Below, one piece after another: positions 18,440 through 27,661 of a DNA stretch of 64,000 nucleotides. Source of the stretch: Jannaschia pagri. GTDB lineage: Bacteria; Pseudomonadota; Alphaproteobacteria; Rhodobacterales; Rhodobacteraceae. Within the stretch, counting starts at the first letter, position 1. Each line of letters opens with the position of its first letter. Where the stretch lies: assembly GCF_019655435.1 (NCBI RefSeq), contig NZ_BPFH01000002.1, positions 558,001 to 622,000 of the forward strand, written 5' to 3'. A program made the position numbers and the translations under genes. A model generated the notes under the pieces. That model made no database searches. It had not been told where the DNA came from and saw only the letters and a list, made by a program, of their open reading frames with translations.

Positions 18440-19512
18440 CTCTCCGCGCGCAGATCAAACAGCGGATCGCCACCACAGGCCCCCTGACGGTGGCGGACTA
18501 CATGGCCGAATGCCTGTTGCACCCCACGTTCGGGTATTACGCCACACGCGATCCCCTTGGGGCCTCGGGCGACTTCACCACGGCACCCGAGATCAGCCAG
18601 ATGTTTGGTGAACTGCTGGGCCTGTGCTTGGCGCAAACCTGGATGACACAAGGTAGCCCCGCCCCCTTTGCCCTGGTGGAACTGGGACCCGGGCGCGGCA
18701 CCTGTATGGCCGACATGTTGCGCGCCACGCGGGGCGTCCCCGGCTTTCACGCCGCCGCCCAGATCCATCTGGTGGAGGCGTCGCCAACCCTGCGCGCAGT
18801 CCAGGCCAAAACCTTGGCGGACTATGCTCCGCAATGGCACGATACGGTGGGAACCCTGCCTGACCTCCCGACCTTCGCCGTCGCCAATGAGTTTCTGGAC
18901 GCCCTGCCCATCCGGCAGCATGTTCGCGACGTGGCAAGCTGGCGCGAGCGTCTGGTGACGGTGCAAGACGACGCACTGGCCTTTGCCCTCGGGCCCGCGA
19001 TGCCGGTGCCGGAACTGGACACCCATTCGGTCGCCGATGGCACCCTCGTGGAACGGTGCCCCGGCCTGCCCCCGGTGATCTCCACGTTGAGCGCGCGGGT
19101 GGCGCGCGGTGGGGCCGCATTGCTGATCGACTACGGCCACTGGCGGTCCCAGGGCGACACGCTGCAAGCCCTGCGCGCGCACCAGCCGGAGGATCCCCTG
19201 GCCAATCCCGGACAAGCAGATTTGACCGCCCATGTGGATTTCGAGGCCGTGGCCCAGGCAGCGGCCAACCCCTCGGAGCTGACCCGACAGGGCGTCTTCC
19301 TGGAACGTCTCGGCATCACGGCGCGCGCCCAGGCGCTGGCCCGTTCCTTAACCGGAGCAGCGCTTGAGTCGCACGTGGCGGCCCATCGGCGCTTGACCCA
19401 CCCTGCCGAGATGGGTGACCTGTTCAAAGTCATGGCTCTGATGCCCCCAGGGGCCGCCATGCCGCCCGGCCTCTATGCCCCCGAGACAGCCCAGGACGCC
19501 AAAGACCGATGA
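18436..19512 (+). CDS. SAM-dependent methyltransferase of the MidA/NDUFAF7 family
   Basis: 358-aa class I methyltransferase. It starts with a GTG that overlaps the lgt stop. The motif YYATRDPLGASGDFTTAPEISQMFGELLG (quoted in part) and LVELGPGRGT (SAM loop) identify the family. Mitochondrial NDUFAF7 methylates a complex I arginine; the bacterial role is inferred to be similar or unknown. The last 4 bp overlap pgeF. Confidence 0.92.
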   Translation: MTLRAQIKQRIATTGPLTVADYMAECLLHPTFGYYATRDPLGASGDFTTAPEISQMFGELLGLCLAQTWMTQGSPAPFALVELGPGRGTCMADMLRATRGVPGFHAAAQIHLVEASPTLRAVQAKTLADYAPQWHDTVGTLPDLPTFAVANEFLDALPIRQHVRDVASWRERLVTVQDDALAFALGPAMPVPELDTHSVADGTLVERCPGLPPVISTLSARVARGGAALLIDYGHWRSQGDTLQALRAHQPEDPLANPGQADLTAHVDFEAVAQAAANPSELTRQGVFLERLGITARAQALARSLTGAALESHVAAHRRLTHPAEMGDLFKVMALMPPGAAMPPGLYAPETAQDAKDR

Positions 19513-20255
19513 CGCTGGAAATCCTCCGCTCCAACATGCTGGGTGACGTGGCCCATGGGTTCTTTACCCGTAAAGGGGGGGCCTCCTCTGGGATTTTCGC
19601 AGGCCTGAATTGCGGTGTGGGGTCCTCCGACCAGGCGGAAGCCGTGGCAACCAACCGGGCCCGCGTGGCCGAGGCCATGGGCGGCCCGCTGCGCGCCGTC
19701 CATCAGGTGCATTCGGCCACGGCAATCGCGGTGGATGGTCCCCTGCCCGACCCACGTCCCCAAGCGGATGCCATGGTCTCGGCTCAGCCCGGAGAGGTCC
19801 TGACGATCTTGACCGCAGATTGTCAGCCCGTCCTGTTCCACGACCCCGTCAACCGTGTGATCGGTGCCGCCCACGCAGGCTGGAAGGGCGCCCTGGGTGG
19901 CGTGTTGGAGGCAACGGTGGACGAAATGGAAGCCCGCGGCGCCGACCGGAGCCAGATTCGCGCGGCCATCGGGCCCTCCATCAGCCAGCGCGCCTATGAA
20001 GTGGGGCCTGAGTTTCTGGATACCTTCATGGCCAAGGACCCCGAGGCGCGGGACCATTTCGCCCAGGGCGCCAACGGACGGTATCAGTTCGACCTGATCG
20101 GCTACGGGCTGCGGCGGTTGCGCGGGGCCGGTGTCCAGGCGGAATGGACGGGGCATTGCACCTATTCAGACCCAGCGCGCTTCTACTCCTACCGCCGCAC
20201 GACCCACGCGGGCGAGGCGGACTACGGACGGCTGATCGCGGCCATCCGCCTTTGA
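19509..20255 (+). CDS. pgeF: Peptidoglycan editing factor / multicopper polyphenol oxidase-like
   Basis: 248-aa protein of the YfiH/PgeF (laccase domain, DUF152) family. It has the metal-site residues in VHSATA (His), TADCQPVLF (Cys) and GAAHAGWKGAL (His). PgeF removes L-Ser mis-incorporated into peptidoglycan stems. Third gene of the lgt-midA-pgeF operon (4-bp overlap). No obvious terminator follows. Confidence 0.93.
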   Translation: MTLEILRSNMLGDVAHGFFTRKGGASSGIFAGLNCGVGSSDQAEAVATNRARVAEAMGGPLRAVHQVHSATAIAVDGPLPDPRPQADAMVSAQPGEVLTILTADCQPVLFHDPVNRVIGAAHAGWKGALGGVLEATVDEMEARGADRSQIRAAIGPSISQRAYEVGPEFLDTFMAKDPEARDHFAQGANGRYQFDLIGYGLRRLRGAGVQAEWTGHCTYSDPARFYSYRRTTHAGEADYGRLIAAIRL

Positions 20256-20464
20256 TCCGCGACCGCCGGTGGCAGACCGCTTGGCGCCTGATCCAACACT
20301 GAGAACCCCAACACGCCCCGCGTCGCACCAGTCAGCGCGCCCCAAACCAGCCGCATTTCCGATGCAGGGGCGCCGCGAAGGCTTCGCTGAATGGCCCTCG
20401 TCTTGCCGTGTCCTCGCCCGCCTGGCCGTCGATACCAGGGTTAACCGAGACACGGAGACACCCA

Positions 20465-20587
20465 ATGGCCCGCAAGACCTGGATCGACCGCACCATCGAA
20501 GCCACCCGCACCGAGACCCACGTCATGTGCTGGACCCGGACGGCCAAAGCCTCCCCGGCACCGATCAAGACCGCTGCCAGCGCCTGA
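20465..20587 (+). CDS. 40-residue basic small protein, unknown function
   Basis: An ATG with GGAG seven bases upstream opens a 40-codon frame: MARKTWIDRTIEATRTETHV then a basic Ala/Thr/Pro tail. It lies in a 411-bp stretch between pgeF and the FMN reductase that otherwise has no gene. The N-terminal pattern (MARKTWIDRTIEA) looks like a small conserved alphaproteobacterial protein, but I cannot name a family. A GGCCCA-ACT-TGGGCC hairpin at 20594-20608 follows directly. Confidence 0.5.
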   Translation: MARKTWIDRTIEATRTETHVMCWTRTAKASPAPIKTAASA

Positions 20588-20593
20588 CCCTAT

Positions 20594-20608
20594 GGCCCAA
20601 CTTGGGCC
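20594..20608 (+). terminator. Short hairpin after the 40-residue ORF
   Basis: GGCCCA (20594-20599) and TGGGCC (20603-20608) with a 3-nt loop, 7 bases after the small ORF's stop, followed by TGTTCCTT. It is a weak candidate terminator. Confidence 0.35.
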
Positions 20609-20666
20609 TGTTCCTTGATGCAGCCCTTCCTATGTCTTGACCCAAGACAGTTTGGAAGGACGTCAC

Positions 20667-21200
20667 ATGACACATGTTTTGGGCCTCTGCGGCTCTCTCC
20701 GGGCGGGCTCTCTCAACCGCGTACTTCTGCGGGAGGCCGCGCGCCTCTACGATGCCCCCCTCGTCGAAGGCGATCTGCGCCTTCCTCTCTATGATGGCGA
20801 TGTCGAAGAGGCTGACGGTCTGCCGGGGGGCGTGACCCGCCTGGGCGAGCAAATTGCCGCCGCGCCTGCCATCATCATCGCAACCCCTGAGTACAACAAA
20901 GGCCCGTCCGGCGTGCTGAAGAACGCCCTGGACTGGGTGAGCCGCGTGAAAGGCGGTGTTTGGACCGACAAGCCTGTCGCCATCGTATCGGCCACCGCCG
21001 GTCGCTCGGGCGGAGAGCGAGCGCAAACCATGCTCCGCGCGTGCATGGCCCCGTTCCGCGCCGACGCCTTAGCCGGACCAGAGGTTCTGGTGGGCGCCGC
21101 CGCGCAGCAGTTCGATGACGAGGGCCGCCTGACCAATGAGATCAACGCCAAAGCCCTCGCCGCGCTGATGGAGGCGTTGAAAGCCCGCGCAACGGGCTAA
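20667..21200 (+). CDS. NADPH-dependent FMN reductase (flavodoxin fold)
   Basis: 177-aa protein of the FMN_red family. It has the phosphate loop GSLRAGSLNR (residues about 7-16) and the TPEYNKGPSGVLKNALDWVSR motif region that binds FMN. It reduces FMN, quinones or azo compounds with NADPH; the physiological substrate is unknown. The ATG at 20667 has GAAGGA at normal spacing. Confidence 0.92.
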   Translation: MTHVLGLCGSLRAGSLNRVLLREAARLYDAPLVEGDLRLPLYDGDVEEADGLPGGVTRLGEQIAAAPAIIIATPEYNKGPSGVLKNALDWVSRVKGGVWTDKPVAIVSATAGRSGGERAQTMLRACMAPFRADALAGPEVLVGAAAQQFDDEGRLTNEINAKALAALMEALKARATG

Positions 21201-21483
21201 GGCCTCGCCCCTGCGTCCCAGGTACAAACCCGTTGCAATGGCCTTGGGGCGCGGGACCGCGCTTGGCACAGGCGCGGACTGGCGCAGCGAAGGCCGCACC
21301 ACGCTCCGAAGCGGAGTGCAGTCGGTCGGCCAACGCCATCGTCGGCGCTGGGCGTTCGTGAGGCCCCGCACACAGAACGCGCAGGCCTGAAGTATCCTCA
21401 TCGACAGACGACGGCTCTCCGCCAACAGATGGACCACCAAGGACCACTTGAACACAAGGAGACCGGTCGCTCCACGCCCGCGT

Positions 21484-22416
21484 TCACTCCGGCAAATCCC
21501 CCAAAAGCGGCACACCCTCAAAAGCGCTTAACTCCGCCAGGGCCTCCATCACGACCCCTTGGGCCGCCTCTGTCCGCCCCGCCACATCCGACAGGGTGGT
21601 CCGGGCAAGGTTGGCCAGGTCCGCGTCCATATCATCTCGGATCACAAGCCAGATGGGATAGGCAAACCGGGGCGCGTCTGGCACCAGATACAGCTTGCCC
21701 TGGTCCAAGAAAGATTGAACAGACCGGGCTGGCAGGTAGGCCGCGGCCCGACGGCCCAACACATACTCCACCGCCAAGGCGCCCAGACCCAGGGTGATGC
21801 CACCACGGGTCAACTCGGGCAGGCCAGTGGCATGGGCCTGGGTGAACTCCGGCCCCCAGTCCATGAACACATAGGCCTCGGCAACTGCTGCGGGATCAGC
21901 TGCCACGAACGAAGATACGAGGATCAGCTCGTCCTCCATCACCGGCGTCACGGTCAGACCGGGACGGGTTTGGGGCATATACGTCAAGGACGCCTGAATA
22001 ACGCCCTCGATCAGAAACCGCGTCAGCCGATCCGGCATGCCAATCTCGCCCCGCAGGGCAAGGTCGGGCGCAGCTGCTCGCAGCCTGTCAAACCATCCAA
22101 AGCCAAGGCGCGGCCAAAGGGAATACTGCGCGCCGATCGACAGGCTCCGGGCATAGCCCTCGGGCAGGGCCACTTGCTGGCGCGCTTCCTCCCACAGTTT
22201 CAACAGGCTGATGGCATAGCGTTCAAAGGCCGTCCCAGCGGGCGTCATCGCCACCCCTGCCTTGGAGCGTGTGAACAGCGTTTGGCCCAGGCTGTCCTCC
22301 AGCCGCTGGATGCGCAGGCTGACCGCCGATTGCGTTACGAATAGGCGGGCGGATGCGGCGACGAAACTGCCCGTGTCCGAGACGGCCAGAAAGGTGCGGA
22401 TCAGGGTGATGTCCAT
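21484..22416 (-). CDS. LysR family transcriptional regulator
   Basis: 310-aa LysR protein: helix-turn-helix at residues about 3-60 (ITLIRTFLAVSDTGSFVAASARLFVTQSAVSLRI in part), then a periplasmic-binding-like effector domain. The ATG at 22416 is chosen because LysR proteins begin this way; a further upstream Met would add eight residues. The divergent partner is the small lipoprotein gene at 22593, the candidate target. The effector is unknown. Confidence 0.9.
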   Translation of the reverse strand: MDITLIRTFLAVSDTGSFVAASARLFVTQSAVSLRIQRLEDSLGQTLFTRSKAGVAMTPAGTAFERYAISLLKLWEEARQQVALPEGYARSLSIGAQYSLWPRLGFGWFDRLRAAAPDLALRGEIGMPDRLTRFLIEGVIQASLTYMPQTRPGLTVTPVMEDELILVSSFVAADPAAVAEAYVFMDWGPEFTQAHATGLPELTRGGITLGLGALAVEYVLGRRAAAYLPARSVQSFLDQGKLYLVPDAPRFAYPIWLVIRDDMDADLANLARTTLSDVAGRTEAAQGVVMEALAELSAFEGVPLLGDLPE

Positions 22417-22592
22417 GGCAAATGTATCAGAGATACTCACCTGAAATGCAATTCTTATTCGTTATGCGAATGCAAGAGACTGCCGTATCGCTCCACCAAC
22501 AGAGCGGCAGGACCGCTCCGGCCCCCAAATGTGCCGCGCTGCGCACCAGGGAGGGACCGCAGCCAGGGCAGCGCGTCACGAAAGGATCTGCC

Positions 22593-22793
22593 ATGATCTC
22601 GAAGAAAACTGCCGTGGCCCTGGTGGTTGCCGTCGCCACGCTCTCGGCCTGCTCCACCGAACAAGTGGTCGACAACACGGTCGATGCGGGCCTCTTCGCC
22701 ACGCGGACGGTCGTCAAAACGGGGGTCGGCGCGGGTAAGTTGGTCGTCAAAGGCGGATCCGCCGCCGTCCGCTCGGTCACTTCCGACGACTGA
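22593..22793 (+). CDS. Small predicted lipoprotein (entericidin-like size)
   Basis: 66-aa product with a signal peptide and lipobox (TLSACS, lipidated Cys about residue 20). The mature part is short, has a glycine/valine-rich VVKTGVGAGKLVVKGG segment and no recognised domain. AAGGAT lies at proper spacing upstream of the ATG. Opposite strand to the LysR gene and followed by a strong terminator. Function unknown. Confidence 0.75.
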   Translation: MISKKTAVALVVAVATLSACSTEQVVDNTVDAGLFATRTVVKTGVGAGKLVVKGGSAAVRSVTSDD

Positions 22794-22855
22794 TCGACCC
22801 AGACATCTGCCTGACAGTCGGGACCGACCATGTGCACACGGGTCCCGAATGCAAA

Positions 22856-22885
22856 GGGGCGCGAGACCTTTCGGCCTCGCGCCCC
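22856..22885. terminator. Bidirectional terminator between the lipoprotein gene and rplY
   Basis: GGGGCGCGAG (22856-22865) pairs perfectly with CTCGCGCCCC (22876-22885), 10-nt loop. AATTTTCAT follows on the plus strand. The flanking genes converge here. Confidence 0.85.
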
Positions 22886-22924
22886 AATTTTCATCTCATC
22901 GCCTGCCCGAACCGGGCTGCGTGA

Positions 22925-23557
22925 TCAGCCTTCGGCGGCGGCTTCGCCGTCTTCGCCTTCGCCCTCGTCATCGGACGAGGCGGACAGACCCGACGGGGCC
23001 TGCATGTTGGCCAGAACGAAATCGCGGTCGATGGTCGGCTTCGCGCCCGACGGCAGATCCACATCCGAGATGGTGATCGTGTCGCCGATCTCGATCTTGG
23101 AGCAATCGACAGTGATCTGCTCGGGGATCTCACCGGCTGTCACGCGCAGTTCGACTTCGGGGCGCACGACGGTCAGAACACCGCCCTTTTTGTCGCCGGG
23201 GGCACCTTCGATGCCTTCGAAGACCACGGGGATGAACAGGTTCACCTTGGACGTGCGGCGCAGGCGCATCAGGTCCAGGTGGGTGGGCAGGTCCTTGACC
23301 ACGTCACGCTGAACATCGCGGCAGATGACGCGCACGTCTTCCTGGCCGTCGATCTTCAGGTTCCAAAGGGTGGAGCGGAACCGCCCGGCCTTCAGCTTTT
23401 TCAGCAGGTCGTTGAATGGCACCTGGATGGGCATCGGGTCGGCGCCACCGCCATAGACCACGCCGGGCACCATGCCTTCGCGGCGTGCTTGACGAGCGGC
23501 CCCCTTGCCCGTCCCCGTCCGTGCATGAGCAACGAGATCTGGAATCTCACCAGCCAT
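22925..23557 (-). CDS. rplY: 50S ribosomal protein L25/general stress protein Ctc
   Basis: 210-aa long form (TL5/CTC type) that binds 5S rRNA. It has an N-terminal L25 domain ([21 protein letters not shown] in part, residues about 15-35) and a C-terminal beta-barrel domain, ending in an acidic tail ([15 protein letters not shown]). The ATG at 23557 starts the conserved [10 protein letters not shown]. The acidic tail is normal for alphaproteobacteria. Usually followed by pth; not here within the window. Confidence 0.95.
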   Translation of the reverse strand: MAGEIPDLVAHARTGTGKGAARQARREGMVPGVVYGGGADPMPIQVPFNDLLKKLKAGRFRSTLWNLKIDGQEDVRVICRDVQRDVVKDLPTHLDLMRLRRTSKVNLFIPVVFEGIEGAPGDKKGGVLTVVRPEVELRVTAGEIPEQITVDCSKIEIGDTITISDVDLPSGAKPTIDRDFVLANMQAPSGLSASSDDEGEGEDGEAAAEG

Positions 23558-23763
23558 GTCAGTTCTCCAATCAGAATCGTTTGAGGCGGCCTCCAAGGGT
23601 GTCCGCCTGCGGTTGAAGGGCGCCTGATAGGAGGGTGTCGCCCCCGTGGCAACCCTGTTTTCGCCCCGTTGCGCCCCGGTGTCGCGGCTTTCCAGAACCG
23701 GGTGCGTTGCAACGTCGCTGTCGCGGGTCTAATCGGAACGGATGGCCCCGTGTGTCCGGGGCA

Positions 23764-24441
23764 ATGGGGGACAATGGCGTGAGCGACACAACCCATATCG
23801 CAGGCCTCTACTTGGGGCAGGTCCAGAACCTGTGGCCGGGCAAGGCCCCATCGGCCATCGCCAAAGTCGCGGCGCCGGGTCGTGTGGCCGTGGGCGCAAC
23901 CGGCCTTGTGGGCGATGCCCAGGCAGACCTGCGGGTCCATGGCGGCACGGGCAAGGCGATCCACGTCTATCCGGCGGTCCACTATCCGCGCTGGATCGAG
24001 GATTTGGGTCCCAACGCGCGGTTCACCCCCAGTGGGTTTGGTGAAAACATCTCCCTCCCCGATTGGACCGAAACAGAGGTGAGCATCGGCGACGTCTGGC
24101 GCCTGGGCACGGCGACCGTGGCTGTCAGCCAGGGACGGCAACCCTGTTGGAAGCTTTCGGCCCATGTGGGCGAGGACACGATGGCCTACCGCGTACGCAA
24201 GACACGGCGGACGGGCTGGTATCTCAGGGTCATCGAGGGAGGCTCGGTCGCGGTTGGGGACGCGGTCACCGTTTTAGAGCGGCCCCATCCCGAATGGACC
24301 GTGAACCGCGTGGCCCGTGCCCTGTTCGACCCCAAGCAGGCGGGCGATGACGAGGCCGCGCTGGCCCATCTGGCGGCGCTCGACCCCAGTTGGCGCGGGG
24401 TCTTCGCCGAACGGCATGCCCGGAAGGAGGCAGAGGTATGA
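23764..24441 (+). CDS. MOSC domain protein
   Basis: 225-aa protein with a MOSC domain (GLVGDAQADLRVHGG, GFGENI, and the conserved Cys in GRQPCWKL, about residue 125). MOSC domains bind sulfur or molybdenum cofactor and carry persulfide chemistry. It overlaps the rhodanese gene by 4 bp, which fits a sulfur-transfer pair. The start is uncertain: ATG 23764 or GTG 23779, both in frame with the conserved HIAGLYLGQV. Confidence 0.88.
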   Translation: MGDNGVSDTTHIAGLYLGQVQNLWPGKAPSAIAKVAAPGRVAVGATGLVGDAQADLRVHGGTGKAIHVYPAVHYPRWIEDLGPNARFTPSGFGENISLPDWTETEVSIGDVWRLGTATVAVSQGRQPCWKLSAHVGEDTMAYRVRKTRRTGWYLRVIEGGSVAVGDAVTVLERPHPEWTVNRVARALFDPKQAGDDEAALAHLAALDPSWRGVFAERHARKEAEV

Positions 24442-25310
24442 GTGATTTGACACCGGTGGTGGGGGACGATCCAGCCACGCTGGTCTCGACCGATTGGGTG
24501 GCCACGCGGCTGACCTCCCCGGATTTGCGCCTGATTGATGCGTCCTGGCACATGCCCGATACCGGCCGCGACCCCCTGGTTGAATACGGCGAGGCCCATA
24601 TTCCGGGCGCGCGGTTCATCGCGCTCGATGACGTGAGCGACGGACGCTCGGCCCTGCCCCATATGGCGCCGCCCCTGGAAAAGTTCATGTCCCGGATGCG
24701 TCGCCTGGGTGTGGGCGATGGGCATACCGTGGTGATCTATGACACGGCGGGGCTGTTTTCGGCTGCGCGCCTGTGGTGGTTGTTCCGGCTGTTCGGACAA
24801 CGGGCGGCGGTGCTGGACGGCGGTTTGCCCAAATGGGTGGCCGAAGGGCGCGAGGTCACGTCCGAACTGCCCCAGATCCGTGACCGGCACATGACCCCTG
24901 CCCCCCAGCCCCACCTGATGAAGGACGTCACCGAAGTCGCGCAGACCGCGAAGCTGGGCCATACCCAAGTGCTGGATGCCCGCGCGGCCACCCGGTTTCG
25001 GGGCGAGGTGGAGGAGCCTCGTCCAGGTCTGCGGGCCGGGCACATCCCCAAGTCGCGCAACCTGCCCTTCGCCGAGGTGCTGAACCCCGATCACACCATG
25101 AAAGACGCCACCGGGCTGCGCGCGGCCTTCGATGCCGCCGGAATTGAGCTGGATAAGCCCGTGATCACCTCCTGCGGGTCGGGGGTAACAGCGGCGATCT
25201 TGAACTTGGCTTTGGCGCGTTTGGGGCATAAGGACCACGCGCTCTACGATGGCTCCTGGGCTGAATGGGGCATGTACCCCGACCTGAAGATCGAGACCGG
25301 AGAGGCCTGA
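24438..25310 (+). CDS. sseA: 3-mercaptopyruvate sulfurtransferase (tandem rhodanese)
   Basis: 290-aa two-domain rhodanese. The catalytic loop of the second domain is CGSGVTA with C246, the mercaptopyruvate-type active site (rhodaneses proper have CRxGxT). The first domain lacks a Cys at the equivalent place. Starts within the MOSC stop (ATGA) and ends overlapping the aminotransferase start (TGATG). It transfers sulfur from 3-mercaptopyruvate to acceptors. The neighbouring aminotransferase could supply the keto acid. Confidence 0.92.
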   Translation: MSDLTPVVGDDPATLVSTDWVATRLTSPDLRLIDASWHMPDTGRDPLVEYGEAHIPGARFIALDDVSDGRSALPHMAPPLEKFMSRMRRLGVGDGHTVVIYDTAGLFSAARLWWLFRLFGQRAAVLDGGLPKWVAEGREVTSELPQIRDRHMTPAPQPHLMKDVTEVAQTAKLGHTQVLDARAATRFRGEVEEPRPGLRAGHIPKSRNLPFAEVLNPDHTMKDATGLRAAFDAAGIELDKPVITSCGSGVTAAILNLALARLGHKDHALYDGSWAEWGMYPDLKIETGEA

Positions 25311-26494
25311 TGCTGACCGCCCTGACCCCGCAAGCCCCTGACAAGATCCTCGCCTTGATGGCCGCCTTCCGGGAAGATCCCCGCCCCGGCAAGATCGACC
25401 TGGGTGTGGGCGTCTATAAGGATGCGAGCGGTCTGACCCCGGTCATGCGTGCCGTTAAGGCCGCCGAACGTCAGCTGGTCGAGGAACAGGACACCAAAGC
25501 CTATACAGGTCTGGCCGGGGATCCCGCCTACGCGGATGCTCTGTCGGACCTTGTGCTGGGCGACGCGCGCCCTGAAGGACGGCTGGCCGCCGTCGCCACG
25601 CCCGGCGGCACCGGCGCCATCCGCCAAGGGTTGGAGTTGATCCGCCTGGCCACGCCCGAGGCCCGCGTTTGGATGTCAAACCCCACCTGGCCGAACCACC
25701 CAGCCATCGTGGGCTACCTGGGGATGCCCACCGCCAGCTACCGCTATTTCGACGATGACACCCGCGGCGTGGATTTCGACGGGATGGTCGAGGATTTGGC
25801 CGGGGTCGCCGCTGGCGATGCGGTCATCCTGCACGGCTGCTGCCACAACCCGACGGGCGCCAACCTGACCTTGGACCAATGGCGCACCATCGCTGATCTC
25901 TTGGCCGACCGGGGCGCGGTGCCCTTCGTCGACATCGCCTACCAGGGCTTTGGCGACGGGTTGGAGGCGGACGCCGAAGCCACCCGGCTGATCCTTCAAT
26001 CCGTGCCCGAGGCGATCATCGCGGCCTCCTGCTCCAAGAATTTCGGCATCTACCGGGAACGCACTGGTCTGTTGATGGCCATGGCACCGTCCGCGGACCA
26101 CCTGAAGGTCACCCAAGGGGCCATGGCCTCGCTCAACCGGTTAAACTTCAGCTTTCCGCCCGACCACGGCGCGCGGGTGGTCACCATGATCTTGACCGAT
26201 GACACCCTCCGCGCCGATTGGGCCGCCGAGTTGGAGGAGGTGCGCCTGGGCATGCTGGGCCTGCGCGAGGCACTGGCCACAGCACTCCGAGACCGGGTCG
26301 GCTCGGATCGCTTCGGGTTCCTGGCCGCGCATCGGGGCATGTTCTCCCGCTTGGGCGCAACGCCCGAGCAAGTGGAGGCCATGCGCCGCGATCACGGCGT
26401 GTATATGGTGGGCGACTCCCGCCTCAACATCGCCGGGCTGAACGCACAGACCGTTCCGATTTTGGCGGATGCCATCGTCGCGGCTGGGGTCTAG
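25310..26494 (+). CDS. Aromatic amino acid / aspartate aminotransferase (class I, subgroup I alpha)
   Basis: 394-aa PLP-dependent aminotransferase of the AspC/TyrB group: N-terminal DLGVGVYKD, the substrate Trp segment PTWPNHPAI, HGCCHNPTGAN, the PLP Lys in SCSKNFGIYRER, and a C-terminal Arg for the alpha-carboxylate. It probably transaminates aromatic amino acids or aspartate. It overlaps sseA by 1 bp, so MOSC-sseA-aminotransferase form one operon. The presence of cysteine-type transamination (forming mercaptopyruvate for SseA) is an inference. Confidence 0.9.
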   Translation: MLTALTPQAPDKILALMAAFREDPRPGKIDLGVGVYKDASGLTPVMRAVKAAERQLVEEQDTKAYTGLAGDPAYADALSDLVLGDARPEGRLAAVATPGGTGAIRQGLELIRLATPEARVWMSNPTWPNHPAIVGYLGMPTASYRYFDDDTRGVDFDGMVEDLAGVAAGDAVILHGCCHNPTGANLTLDQWRTIADLLADRGAVPFVDIAYQGFGDGLEADAEATRLILQSVPEAIIAASCSKNFGIYRERTGLLMAMAPSADHLKVTQGAMASLNRLNFSFPPDHGARVVTMILTDDTLRADWAAELEEVRLGMLGLREALATALRDRVGSDRFGFLAAHRGMFSRLGATPEQVEAMRRDHGVYMVGDSRLNIAGLNAQTVPILADAIVAAGV

Positions 26495-26830
26495 GGGCCG
26501 GGACTGTCGCGCGGTGGGCCGGGCGCCTTGCCCCGGACGGGCTTCGTTGACGTGCCTCTGCGCTAGGCCGGGTGGGGTCGTCTCCCTAGCTTGACGGGCA
26601 CACACCTGCCGCCTAGCCTCAGGGTTCGGAACAAGCCCCATGCCCGCCTCCGATCTCAGACGTCTCGGCTCGGGTGAAAAGGCATATCGCGCGTCGCCTG
26701 CCCTTGGCAAGCGCAGAGCAGACGGCCGCTTCTGCACAGGGCCAAGGTCCCAACATCGCCCGTCGATGAAAGCCGCCAAAACACAGCAATCGGTCCAGGA
26801 CACCTGCGCACAAACGCCGACCCCGCGCCC
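26495..26830. other. 336-bp intergenic region without a supported gene
   Basis: This lies between the convergent aminotransferase and dehydratase genes. A 74-codon frame on the plus strand (from 26640) has no ribosome-binding site, no recognisable motif and runs into the neighbouring gene. No clear hairpin terminator, tRNA or repeat was seen. Confidence 0.6.
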
Positions 26831-27625
26831 CTACCCCCGGGCGCGCACCTCCGCGGTCATATAGGCTTCACCCGCCGCCCCACGCACCCAAGCCCGGGTC
26901 CCGTCCAGGCAAAACGTCACCGTCTCCCCCACCACGGCGGGGGCCGTCGCGCGGTAGCTCACATGGGCCAATGGGCCCAGTTCCGCCTCCGCCAGCGCGA
27001 TCAGCCCCTCTGCCAGCAACGGCCCATGCACCACGAGGCCCCGGTGGCCTTCGACCCCGGTGGCATAGCCTTTGTCCCAATGGATGCGATGTCCGTTCAT
27101 CGTCAGCGCGGAATACCGCAGCAAGGTCATGTCATCGAAGACCTGCACGCGCTCCACCGGGGCGCGCGCCGCTCGGGGTGGGGCGGGCGCCGGGCTGTCC
27201 GGCGCCGGATCTGGGCGATAGACCAGATCCTGCCGTTCGCGCAGACACAGGCGCCCGTCTTGCCAAACCTCGTGGTGCAGACACACCAACGCCAAGGGAC
27301 CGCTTCGCCCCTTCTTCTGTTGCACTGGCCCCAACCGCGTTTGCCGCTCCGCAGGGCGCCCCAGATGCAGCGGCGCGACCCAGTACACGGTCCCGCCCGC
27401 CCACATGCGGCGGGGCAGGCCCACGTCGGGAACCAAGCTCTTGCCCTGGGCCGGATGGCCATCGCGCCCCAGGGCATCTGGCGGGCTGACATCCCAAAAG
27501 TGAAGGTGGTGCCAGAACGGCGGCAGAACGTCGTTCGGGACGGGCCGCCCAAGGACAGCCGCGCAGGCAGCGGACCGGGCCGGATCCAAGACATCCTTGA
27601 CGACGCGCATAGGGGGCGGAGACAT
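26831..27625 (-). CDS. FAS1-like/MaoC N-terminal dehydratase domain protein (acyl-CoA hydratase)
   Basis: 264-aa double hot-dog protein: an N-terminal FAS1-like dehydratase half (WHHLHFWDV, GTVYWVAPLHLG) and a C-terminal half with RIHWDKGYA and VVHGPLLAEGL, the HTD2/mesaconyl-C4-CoA hydratase-like pattern. It likely hydrates a short dicarboxylic enoyl-CoA. The ATG at 27625 gives MSPPP; Met6 is an alternative. The reading frame continues upstream only as antisense of the VOC gene. Divergent from that gene by 36 bp. Confidence 0.8.
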   Translation of the reverse strand: MSPPPMRVVKDVLDPARSAACAAVLGRPVPNDVLPPFWHHLHFWDVSPPDALGRDGHPAQGKSLVPDVGLPRRMWAGGTVYWVAPLHLGRPAERQTRLGPVQQKKGRSGPLALVCLHHEVWQDGRLCLRERQDLVYRPDPAPDSPAPAPPRAARAPVERVQVFDDMTLLRYSALTMNGHRIHWDKGYATGVEGHRGLVVHGPLLAEGLIALAEAELGPLAHVSYRATAPAVVGETVTFCLDGTRAWVRGAAGEAYMTAEVRARG

Positions 27626-27661
27626 GGCATCACCGTTTCCCAGCCCAGAGGAAAGCGCAAG

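Noticed and set aside
26640-26864. 74-codon plus-strand frame
   Set aside because: No ribosome-binding site, no motif, biased composition, and overlap with the 3' end of the dehydratase gene.
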